Assembly (NCBI RefSeq): GCF_003121625.1
Contig: NZ_QDDJ01000010.1
Coordinates: 118,168-182,167, forward strand
Direction of reading: 5' to 3'
Source of the DNA: Ornithinimicrobium cavernae
GTDB taxonomy: Bacteria > Actinomycetota > Actinomycetes > Actinomycetales > Dermatophilaceae
DNA length: 64,000 bases
Under the pieces are notes generated by a model. That model ran no database searches. It saw only the letters and a list, made by a program, of their open reading frames with translations, and was not told the origin of the DNA. Of this stretch, positions 41,353-50,010 are shown one piece after another. Numbering within the stretch: the stretch's first letter is position 1; every line of letters starts with the position of its first letter. The translations under genes and the position numbers were made by a program.

Positions 41353-42432
41353 GTGGTGGAGCGCAGTGATGAGGACTCCCTGCGCTCGACGCTGGCCGCG
41401 GTCGCACCCGGCACCGAGCTGCGGGACGGCCTCGAGCGGGTCCTGAGGGGACGGACCGGCGCCCTGGTGGTGCTGGGCTACGACCGGTCGGTCGAGGCCA
41501 TCTGCTCCGGCGGCTTCGAGCTCGACATCGAGTTCTCCAGCACGCGGCTGCGCGAGCTGGCCAAGATGGACGGCGCCATCGTGCTCGAGCGCGACGGCTC
41601 CCGCATCGTGCGGGCCGCGACGCAGCTGGTGCCCGACCCCTCGATCGAGACCAAGGAGAGCGGCACCCGGCACCGCACGGCCGAGCGGGTCGCCAAACAG
41701 ACCGGCCATCCCGTGGTCTCGGTCAGCCAGTCGATGGCGATCGTGGCGATCTACGTCGGCAACCTGCGTCACGTCCTCGAGGCCTCCACCGCGATCCTGT
41801 CGCGCGCCAACCAGGCCCTGCAGACCCTCGAGCGCTACAAGTCTCGGCTCGACGAGGTCAGCAGCAACCTGTCGGCGCTGGAGATCGAGGACCTCGTCAC
41901 GATCCGTGACGTCACCGCCGTGCTCCAGCGCCTCGAGATGGTGCGCAGGATCAGCGAGGAGATCGCGCAGTACGCCCTGGAGCTCGGCACCGACGGGCGG
42001 CTGATGAACCTCCAGCTGGATGAGTTCACCGGCGGGCTCGGCAACGACCGCGAGCTGGTGATCCGGGACTACGCCGGCCACGTCACCGACGGCGCCTCCG
42101 TCCAGACCGTGCTGGACTGCCTGTCGTCGGTCAGCGGCAGCGACCTGCTGGACCTGACCTCGGCCGCCCGGTGCCTCGGCTTCACCGTCGTCGGGGACGG
42201 CCTGGATGCCAGCGTGAGCCCCCGCGGCTACCGGCTCCTCTCCCGCATCCCGCGCCTGCCGGCGGTGGTGATCGACCGGCTGGTCGAGCGCTTCGGCAGC
42301 CTCCAGGCGCTGCTGTCGGCCAGCCTCGAGGACCTGATGACGGTCGAGGGCGTCGGTGAGGGCCGCGCCCGGGCCGTGCGTGAGGGACTGTCCCGCCTGG
42401 CCGAGTCGAGCATCCTCGAACGCTACGTGTGA
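41353..42432 (+). CDS. disA: Diadenylate cyclase / DNA integrity scanning protein DisA
   Basis: A 359-residue octameric enzyme that makes c-di-AMP from ATP and pauses at branched DNA. The DAC domain has MDGAIVL (DGA, residues 73-75) and GTRHRTAER (RHR, 106-108); a spine helix region (residues 150-280) and a C-terminal helix-hairpin-helix domain ([19 protein letters not shown]) follow. RadA is a known DisA partner. The mutY GTG overlaps its stop by 4 bp. Confidence 0.96.
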   Translation: MVERSDEDSLRSTLAAVAPGTELRDGLERVLRGRTGALVVLGYDRSVEAICSGGFELDIEFSSTRLRELAKMDGAIVLERDGSRIVRAATQLVPDPSIETKESGTRHRTAERVAKQTGHPVVSVSQSMAIVAIYVGNLRHVLEASTAILSRANQALQTLERYKSRLDEVSSNLSALEIEDLVTIRDVTAVLQRLEMVRRISEEIAQYALELGTDGRLMNLQLDEFTGGLGNDRELVIRDYAGHVTDGASVQTVLDCLSSVSGSDLLDLTSAARCLGFTVVGDGLDASVSPRGYRLLSRIPRLPAVVIDRLVERFGSLQALLSASLEDLMTVEGVGEGRARAVREGLSRLAESSILERYV

Positions 42433-43319
42433 GCACCGCGACCCAGCCCTCCCGCATACTCTCTCCCCTGCTGGACTGGTATGCCGCGCACGCCCGCGAC
42501 CTTCCGTGGCGCCAGCCCGGTGCGACGCCCTGGGGCGTGCTCGTCTCGGAGGTCATGCTGCAGCAGACGCCCGTCGCCCGCGTCGAGCCGGTCTGGCGCG
42601 AGTGGCTGGCGCGCTGGCCGGAGCCGGCCGACCTGGCCGCAGAGGCTCCGGGTGAGGCGGTGCGGGCCTGGGGGCGCCTGGGTTACCCGCGCCGTGCGCT
42701 GCGGCTGCACGCCTGCGCGGTCGCGCTGACCGCGGAGCACGGCGGCCAGGTGCCGGACGACCTCGGGGCCCTGCTGGCCCTCCCCGGCATCGGGCAGTAC
42801 ACCGCCGCGGCCGTGGGCGCGTTCGCCTTCGGTCTCCGCGCGGCCGTCGTCGACACCAACGTGCGGCGCGTCCAGGCCCGGGCGGTCAGCGGCGTCGCCC
42901 TGCCGGCGCCCACCCTGACTGCCGCAGAGCTGCGCCTGGCGGAGCAGCTGCTGCCGGCGGACCCCGCCACCGCGGCCCGGTGGAGCGTCGCGGTGATGGA
43001 GCTGGGGGCGCTGGTCTGCACGGCACGGTCCCCCGGTTGTGCGGACTGTCCGTTGCGGGACCGCTGTGCCTGGGTCGCTGCCGGGTCGCCGCCGTATGAC
43101 GGCCCGCCCCGCCGGGTGCAGGCCTGGGCGGGCACCGACCGGCAGTGCCGCGGGGTGATCGTGGGGCGGCTGCGGGAGTCGGCCGACGCCGTGCCGGTGG
43201 CCGACCTGCGCGCGGCCTGGCCGGATGCCGCGCAGTTCGCCCGGTCACTGGACGGGCTGCTCAGTGACGGGCTGGCCGAGTGGGACGGGGACGACCGCGT
43301 CCGGCTACCCACCGGCTGA
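42429..43319 (+). CDS. mutY: A/G-specific adenine DNA glycosylase MutY
   Basis: A 296-residue base-excision enzyme that removes adenine opposite 8-oxoguanine. [14 protein letters not shown] contains the conserved Q-Q-T wedge region, [18 protein letters not shown] the HhH motif, [11 protein letters not shown] the catalytic Asp, and C-x6-C-x2-C-x5-C ([17 protein letters not shown]) the 4Fe-4S cluster. The C-terminal NUDIX-like domain of E. coli MutY is reduced, common in actinobacteria. The start overlaps disA (GTGA). Confidence 0.94.
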   Translation: MSTATQPSRILSPLLDWYAAHARDLPWRQPGATPWGVLVSEVMLQQTPVARVEPVWREWLARWPEPADLAAEAPGEAVRAWGRLGYPRRALRLHACAVALTAEHGGQVPDDLGALLALPGIGQYTAAAVGAFAFGLRAAVVDTNVRRVQARAVSGVALPAPTLTAAELRLAEQLLPADPATAARWSVAVMELGALVCTARSPGCADCPLRDRCAWVAAGSPPYDGPPRRVQAWAGTDRQCRGVIVGRLRESADAVPVADLRAAWPDAAQFARSLDGLLSDGLAEWDGDDRVRLPTG

Positions 43320-43330
43320 GGGTCTCCGGG

Positions 43331-43873
43331 CTAGGAGCACCGCGTCCTGGGCCGCACGGCACGGAAGCCGACGCCGCGCACGGCCTCGATGATGACCGGT
43401 GCGCGCTCGCGCGCCAGCTTGGCGCGGAGCCGTTTGACGACCGCGTGCACCTGGCTGGCGTCCCCGAGGTGATCGGTCCCCCACACCTCGCGAACCAGCT
43501 CGTCGAAGCGCCAGACCCTGCCGGGCTCGGCGATCAGACGGCGCAGCAGCGCGAACTCCAGGGGAGTCAGCGTCACCTCGACGGTGCCGAAGCCGACGGT
43601 GCGCCGGTCCTCGTGGATGCGCACACCCTGACCCGGCTGCCGGTCCCCCACCTGCCCCCGCTCCGCCGGCGCCACGCCCCGGGGCTGGGCGGGACCCATC
43701 AGGTCCTGGGCCATCTCGAGGGAGGTGACGATCAGCACGGCGGCCCCGGGGTCCAGCTGGGCCAGCAGGGCGCTTCGCTCCTCGGCGGTCGGGGCCACCA
43801 GGACGACCAGCGCAGCCGGTCGTGGCGCCTCGTCTGGCTCGCGTACCGGCTCCGACGCCACGACCTGAGTCAT
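43331..43873 (-). CDS. Winged-helix regulator with degenerate N-terminal domain (paralogue 1)
   Basis: A 180-residue OmpR/PhoB-type DNA-binding protein. Residues about 20-62 (AALVVLVAPTAEERSALLAQL) resemble the start of a receiver domain but lack its Asp sites and most of its length. The winged helix covers about residues 90-175 (VEVTLTPLEFALLRRLIAEPG, QVHAVVKRLRAKLARE, IEAVRGVGFRAV). It closely resembles the protein at 49227-49841 in layout and wording. ATG at 43873 is preferred. No histidine kinase is nearby. Confidence 0.85.
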   Translation of the reverse strand: MTQVVASEPVREPDEAPRPAALVVLVAPTAEERSALLAQLDPGAAVLIVTSLEMAQDLMGPAQPRGVAPAERGQVGDRQPGQGVRIHEDRRTVGFGTVEVTLTPLEFALLRRLIAEPGRVWRFDELVREVWGTDHLGDASQVHAVVKRLRAKLARERAPVIIEAVRGVGFRAVRPRTRCS

Positions 43874-44137
43874 CCACCCGCTCCCTGCCCCGCGCCCCTC
43901 GCGGCCGCCCCCCAACTTTCCGTGTACCCGACGGTAAGGCAACAGACTTGGGCAAGCCTTTAACCAAAAGTAATAGCGGTGTGATCAGCACCGTCCGGTC
44001 GACCTTTCGGTGCGGACCGGGCGGCACCGGACATCGTTCGGCCGGACCCGGCGTTCCCGCCACCTCGGCCCCCGCGCCGGCTTTGCGGGAGCGGCCCCCC
44101 GTGCTACAAAAAAGACTGGTCGGCGGATCCAGGCTGA
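43874..44137. other. Intergenic region upstream of the guanidine riboswitch
   Basis: No gene is seen in the 320-bp gap between the winged-helix gene and the SMR exporter except the riboswitch at its end. The left part is AT-richer and contains GGCAACAGACTTGGGCAAG (43938-43956), a direct pair of GGCAA-type boxes like those before the S8 peptidase, and TAATAG (43971-43976), a possible -10. The part from 43990 to 44100 is GC-rich without clear signals. Confidence 0.4.
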
Positions 44138-44190
44138 CCCCGGACGAGGCGCAGCACGTACCCGGTCCTGACGACGGCTGCACTGGAGTG
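44138..44190 (+). ncRNA. Guanidine-III riboswitch (ykkC-III class)
   Basis: The segment contains CCGGACGAGGCGC, then GTACCCGGTC, then GACGACGGC in the order and spacing of the ykkC-III/guanidine-III consensus known from Thermobifida fusca. GCAGC (44151-44155) can pair with GCTGC (44177-44181) and the two CCGG blocks can pair, as in the pseudoknot. It ends at the GGAG ribosome site (44185-44188), so ligand should control translation of the exporter. Class assignment is by memory of the consensus, not a covariance search. Confidence 0.85.
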
Positions 44191-44193
44191 CTC

Positions 44194-44508
44194 ATGTACT
44201 GGTTCGTCCTCATCGTGTCCGGGTTGCTCGAGGCCGTGTGGGCCGTTGCGCTGGCCAAGACCGAGGGTTTCACCCGTCTCGGACCGAGTCTGCTGTTCGG
44301 CGGCGCGCTCGTGGTGTCGATGGGCGGCCTGGCCTACGGGCTGCGCGAGATCCCGGTCGGCACCGGGTATGCCGTGTGGGTCGCGGTCGGTGCCGTCACC
44401 ACTGCGGTCTACGGCATGATCGCCCTGGGAGAGCCGGCCTCGCTGGCGCGCATCCTCTGCCTGGTGCTCATCGTCTCCGGGGTGATCGGCCTGAAGCTGG
44501 TCTCCTGA
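44194..44508 (+). CDS. gdx: SMR-family guanidinium exporter (Gdx/SugE type)
   Basis: A 104-residue membrane protein with four helices that works as a dual-topology dimer and exchanges guanidinium for protons. The essential Glu of helix 1 is in VSGLLEAVWAVALAKTEGF; GLAYGLREIPVGTGYAVWVAVGAV is the SugE/Gdx subtype signature in part. The guanidine-III riboswitch just upstream strongly supports guanidinium as substrate, not quaternary drugs. The gene's last 9 codons and stop are duplicated immediately downstream. Confidence 0.93.
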   Translation: MYWFVLIVSGLLEAVWAVALAKTEGFTRLGPSLLFGGALVVSMGGLAYGLREIPVGTGYAVWVAVGAVTTAVYGMIALGEPASLARILCLVLIVSGVIGLKLVS

Positions 44509-44568
44509 CCGTCGTCCGACACGGGGTGATCGGCCTGAATCCGGTCTCCTGACCGTCGTCCGACACGG
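44479..44568 (+). repeat. 3'-end echo of gdx (2 copies, 44-bp period)
   Basis: The 44 bp at 44479-44522, encoding the final VIGLKLVS with stop plus 14 bp, are repeated head-to-tail at 44523-44566 with 2 mismatches (AAGCT to AATCC). The second copy is non-coding. It lies between the stop codon and the terminator hairpin. Confidence 0.9.
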
Positions 44569-44573
44569 CACAG

Positions 44574-44601
44574 CCCGCCCGGAGCTGTTGCTCCGGACGG
44601 G
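44574..44601. terminator. Terminator between gdx and the S8 peptidase gene
   Basis: CCCGCCCGGAGC (44574-44585) and GCTCCGGACGGG (44590-44601) form a 12-bp stem with one mismatch and the loop TGTT. The genes converge here, so it may serve both strands. Confidence 0.75.
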
Positions 44602-44632
44602 CCGTCCCGTCCTACGGTCTCTCAGGTGAGGG

Positions 44633-47600
44633 TCAGCACCCCACCTTCGGCAGCGTGAAGTTCACCGTGCGGACCCCGCCACGCATGGGGTTGGTGTCGG
44701 CGAACTGCGGGCGCCACCCGTCCTTTGCGGCGATGATCTGCACGCCACCCTTGGTGTTCTGGGTGTTCACCCAGGTGGCATAGCCACCCTCGCTGTCGGT
44801 GGCGAGCACCCAACCGGCGTGGCCACCGCGCTTCGGCGTGATGTCGACGGTGGCTCCGTCGATCGCGACCGTCGCACCGTCACAGTCCGCACCGGAGACG
44901 TTGCCCATCACCTTGCCCCACGCACGGGGAGGCGAGACGTTCATCGTCACCGGGATGGCGTCGAACGACTGCGGGGTGTTGGTGCTGACCCGGATGCCGG
45001 CCGTGTAGACACCCGGCTGGGCGACGTTGCCGTCGGTGGTGACGTCAACCGTGACGCTCTCACCGGCGGGGATGGTGAGCTCCGTGGCGCTCAGGGAGAG
45101 CCACGTGATGTCCGCACCACCAGCACCACACTCGTCGAAGCCGGGCAGGTGCTCGGCGTCGCGCGTGGCGTTGAAGTTGCCCGAGGAGCCACCGAACTTG
45201 CCGAGCCCGCACGCCGCCGCACCACGGTAGACCGCGGTGTTGGAGTTGGGCAGGTCGACCCAGGCGTCCTGGCTCGGGTCGTAGGCGAAGGTGGCGTTGG
45301 TGATCGTGCCACCCTGCACACCGCCGTTGACGATGAGCATCCCGTTGGCCCCGGCGTACTGGCTCGCCCAGGTGTCCACCGGAGCGTCCGCGATCGCCGT
45401 CCAGCTGTTGGCGTCCGGGCTGTAGACGTAGCTGTCGGCCACGCCGCCGGCACCGCTGTTGCCACCGGTGCAGTAGACCTCACCGTCGATCCCGGCGCAG
45501 GACGCGAAGGCCACGGCCACCGGGTAGTCGGCGAGGGTCTCCCAGGTGTCGCTCGCCGGGTCGTAGGCCGTAACGGCGTTCGACATCGGCGTGCAGGAGG
45601 AGGTGGTGCACCCACCGACCGAGTACAGCCGGCCGTCGGCGACAGCCTGGCCCGCGGCGGAGACCGCAGAGGGGTTGTCCGCCACCGGAGTCCAGCTGTC
45701 CGCGCCGTCGTCGTAGACCAGGGTCTGAGCGGTGGTGCCGCTCGACACCCAACCGCCGGAGACGACGATCTGACCGTTGACGACACCAGCGGTCACCGCG
45801 TTGCGTGCACTGGGCAGCGACGCCACCGGTGTCCACGCCATGGCCTCCGCGTCGTAGCGCTGCACGGTGTCGTACGACGCCGAGCCGGAGCCACCACCGA
45901 TGAGGTACCAGGTGCCGTCCAGGCTGACGGCCCGACCGTCCATGTTGGTCGAACCCAGCTGAGGCAGGTCCGTCCACGGCGCCTCCGCGGCCCCGCGGTC
46001 GGACTCGTCAGCGGTCGACATGCTCGACGTCGACTGCTGAGCGAACGAGACCTCGGCCTTGATCTCCTGCAGCGGAGCGCCCTCGGTCTCGTGCATCTCA
46101 CTCATGAGCTCCTTGGTGCCGTCGGCACGCAGGATCTCGAAGTCACCACCGACCTCGGACAGCTGCACCTCGGCAGCGCCGGAGCCGGTGTTGGTGAGAG
46201 TGAGGGTGTCCCCGACGGAGTCGCCGAGCTCCAGGTAGGTGGTGATCGCCGTGGGGTCGATCTCCACGAACCCGGAGCCGAGGGTGAAGTCCGCCCGGAC
46301 GGCACCGTCTGCAGCGACGTCGATGCTCTGGGTCTGGCTCTCGTGGTTGCGGGCGGTGGCCTCGAAGTCGTGCGCACCGGTCAGCGTCGAGAAGATCCAG
46401 TAGAAGCCGTCGTCCAGGTTGTCGTTGTCCGGGGTGGCGACCGTGGTGCCGGTCTCCTCCGGGGCCCCGACGCTGGTCACCGTCGCACCGACGATGCCCT
46501 CACCGGTGTCCGCACCCGAGACGGTGCCGACGACGTAGCCGCCGGCGACGGTCGGCATACAGTCGCGGTTGCCGACAAAGACGTCGTCGACCTCCCACCA
46601 CCAGTCGTACTCCATCAGGTGACCGTGGAACCGGACCTGCACGTCCGACTGACCTGCCGCCATGGGCAGCTGCAGGAACTGCTCGTTCGGGCCGCGGACC
46701 GACAGGTCCTGCGACAGGACGGTCGTCCAGGTCTGACCACCGTCGATGGACACGTCCACGTCGGCCAGGTCGTCGCCGAGGCCACGCCAGTCCTGCTTGA
46801 AGCCGACCGCGGGTGCGGTCAGCGCCGACATGTCGATCGACGGGCTGACCAGCGAGGTGTCCTGCGCCCCGCTGCTGCCGTAGTAGTCGGAGTCGAGGAT
46901 CGCGAAGTTGCCCTCACCACCGGTGAGGTTGTCGCGGTTCTTGGGGTTGTTGAACGCCCACACGTCGCCCGTGTCGGCGTGGTCGATGACCTGCCAACCC
47001 GCGGGGACCTCCGTGCCGTCGAAGGACTCGGTGACCCCCTCCACGACGTAGGAGTAGCCGGGGGCGGTGCAGGTCTCCACGTCGACCAGGATCTGCTCGT
47101 CGTGGGTCATCGCGCCGTCGACCGTGACCTCGGTCGTGGTGGTGGTGTAGCCCGGGTACTGGGCCACGAACTCCAGGGTGTACGTCGCACCTGTCGGCAG
47201 GTTGAGCGAGTACTCGCCCGTCGCCGGGTCGGTGTAGGCGTTCACGCCGGTGCCGGCCGCCGTCACCTTGGTGTAGAGGGGCCAGCCGTGTCCGGAGCCG
47301 TCCGTGACCGTGCCGGAGACGGTCGCGCTCGGCGAGGCGTCCAGGGCGAAGTCGACGGTCACCGTGCCGTCAGCGGTGACGGTGGCGTTGACGGTCTCGG
47401 TGCCGTAGCCGAACTTGGAGGCCGTGACCGTGTAGTCGCCGGCGACCAGGAGGACGGAGTAGTCACCCGCGTCGCCGGTGACCAGCGAGCGGTTGATCGG
47501 GCCGACGACCTCGACGGAGGCGCCCGCCAGGGCGTCACCCGTCCCGGCGTCGGTCACGGCACCGTTCAGGGTGCCGGTGTCACCGGTCGGTGCTGCCTCG

Positions 47601-49033
47601 ATCAGGGCCAGGGCATCCAGACGGCCCTCACCGAAGACGTTGTTGTCGGCTGCGGTCCCACCGCAGATGAGGTTCTCGGTGTCGATCGCGGTGCCGTCGA
47701 GCAGCGCGCGCGTGCCCGCGATGTCACCGACCAGTCCGGGGGCCGCCGACCACAGGAGCGCGACGGCGCCCGCAGCGTGCGGAGCAGCCATCGACGTCCC
47801 GCTGTAGTTGGCGTAGCCGTTGCCCGGAACCGTGGAGCGGACGTTGGAGCCCGGTGCGGCGATGTTCGGCTTGATCTCACCGTCCTGGCCATAGCCCTTG
47901 CCCGAGGTGTTCGAGATGGTGTGGCTCGAGTTGTAGTTGCCGACCGAGTAGGTGATGATCCGGCTTCCCGGAGCACCCGACGTGTTGCAGGCGGGTCCGC
48001 TGTTGCCGTTCGCCCACAGGCTGAAGATGCCCATCGCATCCCAGTCCTCGATCAGGTCCTCCATGAAGGGGTCGTTGCTCGGCAGCGTGGTGCCCCAGGA
48101 GTTGTTGATGATGTGGGGTCGCTTGGACGTGTCGGGGTTCTCCCCGTTGAGATCGGTCGGTGCCAGCATCCACTGGGCCGAGTCGATGAGGGCCTGGTCG
48201 GTGGGGCAGCACCCGTTGGCTGCGATCCAGGTCGCTCCGGGAGCGACGCCCACCTTGTTCTCGCCACCGTCGTCACCGACCATGGTGCCCATCGTGTGGG
48301 TGCCGTGGCCGTTGTTGTCGGCCGGCCGGTCCGGCGAGCTGCCGGCCGCGTCGAACCAGTTGTAGTCGTGGGTGAAGGTCCCGTCGCCGTTGTTCCCGCG
48401 GTACTGGTTCACCAGCGCCGGGTGGTCGTACTGGACACCGGTGTCGATGTTGCCCACCACGATGCCCTCGCCGTGCACGCCGTACGTGCTCCAGACGTCG
48501 TCGGCGTTGATGTCGGCGACACCCCACTCCACCGCGGAGGGGGCCATCTCGGGCTCCCCTTTCTCGAGCTCGGGCGCGTCATAGGTCGTGGTCGGGTAGA
48601 TCCCCTCGACGCCGGTGTCCGAGGCGAGCGACAGCACCAGGTCCTGGTCACCACCCTGGATACGGATCGCGTTCGTGGCCCAGTAGGCCTTGTACTCGAC
48701 GCCGTCGGCGTCGAGCTGGGCACGGATCTCCTTCTGGCTCGCTTCCGCGGTGTCGGTGAGGGCGGAGTAGACCGCCTTCCCGCGCGCGTCCCAGTCGTCG
48801 ATCGTGGTGAACTGCGACATATCGGGGCGCGCGTCGAAACGCACCCAGAAGTCGGTGGCGCCCTTCTCCTCCAGCTGGGCGGTCACCTCCTCCTTGACCT
48901 TGTTGGCGCCGACCTCTGCCTGCGGCAGCGCAGGCTCGGCGCTCGCGCCGGTCATACCTAACCCCGATGCGATGAGCGATGCGCCGGCTACTGATGCCAG
49001 CCATCGGCGCGCACGGTGTCCGTGTACGGCCAC
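44633..49033 (-). CDS. Secreted multidomain S8 (subtilisin-like) serine peptidase
   Basis: A 1466-residue exported enzyme. A signal peptide (RRWLASVAGASLIASG, cleavage near ASA) and a propeptide precede the S8 domain with Asp (GNIDTGV, about 197), His (NGHGTHT, about 243) and Ser (GTSMAAPHAAG, about 414). Then come carboxypeptidase-regulatory-like domains (about 485-650), a MAM/choice-of-anchor-like region, another such domain, a kelch-type beta-propeller (about 1045-1330) and a final beta domain. GTG at 49033 with GGAGGAGG upstream is chosen. Extracellular protein breakdown is likely; no sortase motif is seen. Confidence 0.93.
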   Translation of the reverse strand: MAVHGHRARRWLASVAGASLIASGLGMTGASAEPALPQAEVGANKVKEEVTAQLEEKGATDFWVRFDARPDMSQFTTIDDWDARGKAVYSALTDTAEASQKEIRAQLDADGVEYKAYWATNAIRIQGGDQDLVLSLASDTGVEGIYPTTTYDAPELEKGEPEMAPSAVEWGVADINADDVWSTYGVHGEGIVVGNIDTGVQYDHPALVNQYRGNNGDGTFTHDYNWFDAAGSSPDRPADNNGHGTHTMGTMVGDDGGENKVGVAPGATWIAANGCCPTDQALIDSAQWMLAPTDLNGENPDTSKRPHIINNSWGTTLPSNDPFMEDLIEDWDAMGIFSLWANGNSGPACNTSGAPGSRIITYSVGNYNSSHTISNTSGKGYGQDGEIKPNIAAPGSNVRSTVPGNGYANYSGTSMAAPHAAGAVALLWSAAPGLVGDIAGTRALLDGTAIDTENLICGGTAADNNVFGEGRLDALALIEAAPTGDTGTLNGAVTDAGTGDALAGASVEVVGPINRSLVTGDAGDYSVLLVAGDYTVTASKFGYGTETVNATVTADGTVTVDFALDASPSATVSGTVTDGSGHGWPLYTKVTAAGTGVNAYTDPATGEYSLNLPTGATYTLEFVAQYPGYTTTTTEVTVDGAMTHDEQILVDVETCTAPGYSYVVEGVTESFDGTEVPAGWQVIDHADTGDVWAFNNPKNRDNLTGGEGNFAILDSDYYGSSGAQDTSLVSPSIDMSALTAPAVGFKQDWRGLGDDLADVDVSIDGGQTWTTVLSQDLSVRGPNEQFLQLPMAAGQSDVQVRFHGHLMEYDWWWEVDDVFVGNRDCMPTVAGGYVVGTVSGADTGEGIVGATVTSVGAPEETGTTVATPDNDNLDDGFYWIFSTLTGAHDFEATARNHESQTQSIDVAADGAVRADFTLGSGFVEIDPTAITTYLELGDSVGDTLTLTNTGSGAAEVQLSEVGGDFEILRADGTKELMSEMHETEGAPLQEIKAEVSFAQQSTSSMSTADESDRGAAEAPWTDLPQLGSTNMDGRAVSLDGTWYLIGGGSGSASYDTVQRYDAEAMAWTPVASLPSARNAVTAGVVNGQIVVSGGWVSSGTTAQTLVYDDGADSWTPVADNPSAVSAAGQAVADGRLYSVGGCTTSSCTPMSNAVTAYDPASDTWETLADYPVAVAFASCAGIDGEVYCTGGNSGAGGVADSYVYSPDANSWTAIADAPVDTWASQYAGANGMLIVNGGVQGGTITNATFAYDPSQDAWVDLPNSNTAVYRGAAACGLGKFGGSSGNFNATRDAEHLPGFDECGAGGADITWLSLSATELTIPAGESVTVDVTTDGNVAQPGVYTAGIRVSTNTPQSFDAIPVTMNVSPPRAWGKVMGNVSGADCDGATVAIDGATVDITPKRGGHAGWVLATDSEGGYATWVNTQNTKGGVQIIAAKDGWRPQFADTNPMRGGVRTVNFTLPKVGC

Positions 49034-49110
49034 GACTCCTCCTCCATACGGTGGGTGATGCCGGGGAGATCCCCCGGTTAGCAACCGAACCTAGGAAAAG
49101 CCTGAGAGTG

Positions 49111-49165
49111 GGACAACGACTTCACATGGGCAACACATGGACAACGTAAACAACTGTCGGACAAC
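49111..49165 (-). promoter_or_regulatory. Tandem GGACAAC-type boxes upstream of the S8 peptidase gene
   Basis: ACAAC or GCAAC recurs at 49113, 49130, 49141, 49150 and 49161. The last four are spaced 9-11 bp, one helical turn, as in sites for OmpR-type winged-helix regulators. The stretch lies 80-130 bp before the peptidase start and next to a winged-helix gene. Regulator identity is inferred. Confidence 0.5.
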
Positions 49166-49226
49166 CTGATCCGAGATGCCATCACGACATCACCGCCCTG
49201 GTGAGGACGGTGTTGGAGACCCTCGG

Positions 49227-49841
49227 TCAGTTGCCGACCGCCTCCCGTAGGGCATTCACCGTGGGGCGCTGCACGAGCCGGAAGCCCAGGCCCCGCACCG
49301 CCTCGAGAGCCACCGGCGCCCCCAGGTCGGCCAGCTTGATGCGCAGCCGGCCGATCGCCGCATGCATGTGGGCGCCGTTGCCGAGGTAGGTGGTGCGCCA
49401 ACCGACCTGGGACAGTTTCTCGAACGTGACGACCTCGCCGACACGCGGGAGCAGGTGGGCCAGCAGCGCGAACTCGAGGCTCGTGAGCTGCACCTCCCGG
49501 TCCGCCAGCGCGAGGGAGAGCCGGTCCTCACGGAGCCGCAGCGTGGCCGGAAGACGGGCGGCGCCGCGCTCGGAGGCGCGGGGAGACCCGGGTGGTTGGC
49601 CGGTGACCCGGGCCCCGCGGGACGGTTCCCGCCGGGGCCCGTGGCCCGGTGACCGACCGGAGGCCCCGGGGAGCCTCGCCAGCACCTGACGCGCCTGGGT
49701 GAGGTCGCTGGCGACGAGGATCGGCGCGGCGGCCCCCAGCCCGGCCGTGAGGGCGATGCGCTCCTCGACGGTGGCGGCGACGATGAGGACGAGGGACTGC
49801 CTCGCAGAGCCGGGCGCAGCGACGTGGTCGACCCGCTCCAC
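49227..49841 (-). CDS. Winged-helix regulator with degenerate N-terminal domain (paralogue 2)
   Basis: A 204-residue OmpR/PhoB-type DNA-binding protein. SLVLIVAATVEERIALTAGL parallels the N-terminus of the protein at 43331-43873; an Arg/Pro/Gly-rich linker (about residues 60-100) follows. The winged helix is about residues 105-190 (VQLTSLEFALLAHLLPRVGE, HMHAAIGRLRIKLADL, LEAVRGLGFRLVQRP). GTG at 49841 has GGGAGG 8 nt upstream; an earlier GTG (49850) is possible. It sits just upstream of the S8 peptidase and may regulate it. Confidence 0.84.
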   Translation of the reverse strand: MERVDHVAAPGSARQSLVLIVAATVEERIALTAGLGAAAPILVASDLTQARQVLARLPGASGRSPGHGPRREPSRGARVTGQPPGSPRASERGAARLPATLRLREDRLSLALADREVQLTSLEFALLAHLLPRVGEVVTFEKLSQVGWRTTYLGNGAHMHAAIGRLRIKLADLGAPVALEAVRGLGFRLVQRPTVNALREAVGN

Positions 49842-50010
49842 GCGCAACACCTCCCCGTGCCCGCACACCCGCCCTGCCCGGGTGCGTGACCCCTTTATCC
49901 ACGACCTGGCCCGAGGAGGCAAGGGTCTTGACCCAGAAATGACCCAACCGTGGCGAAAGGTTGAGCACTCCTGGCCAGACGTCCGACCCTTCAGGGTCGG
50001 GAGTGTGAGG

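Noticed and set aside
43331..43873. Complete two-component response regulator
   Set aside because: The receiver part is too short and lacks the phospho-acceptor Asp; only the winged helix is secure.
44819..48961. 1380-codon plus-strand open frame opposite the S8 peptidase
   Set aside because: The peptidase has signal peptide and catalytic triad; the opposite frame is Val/Arg/Gly/Asp-rich noise produced by its codon bias.
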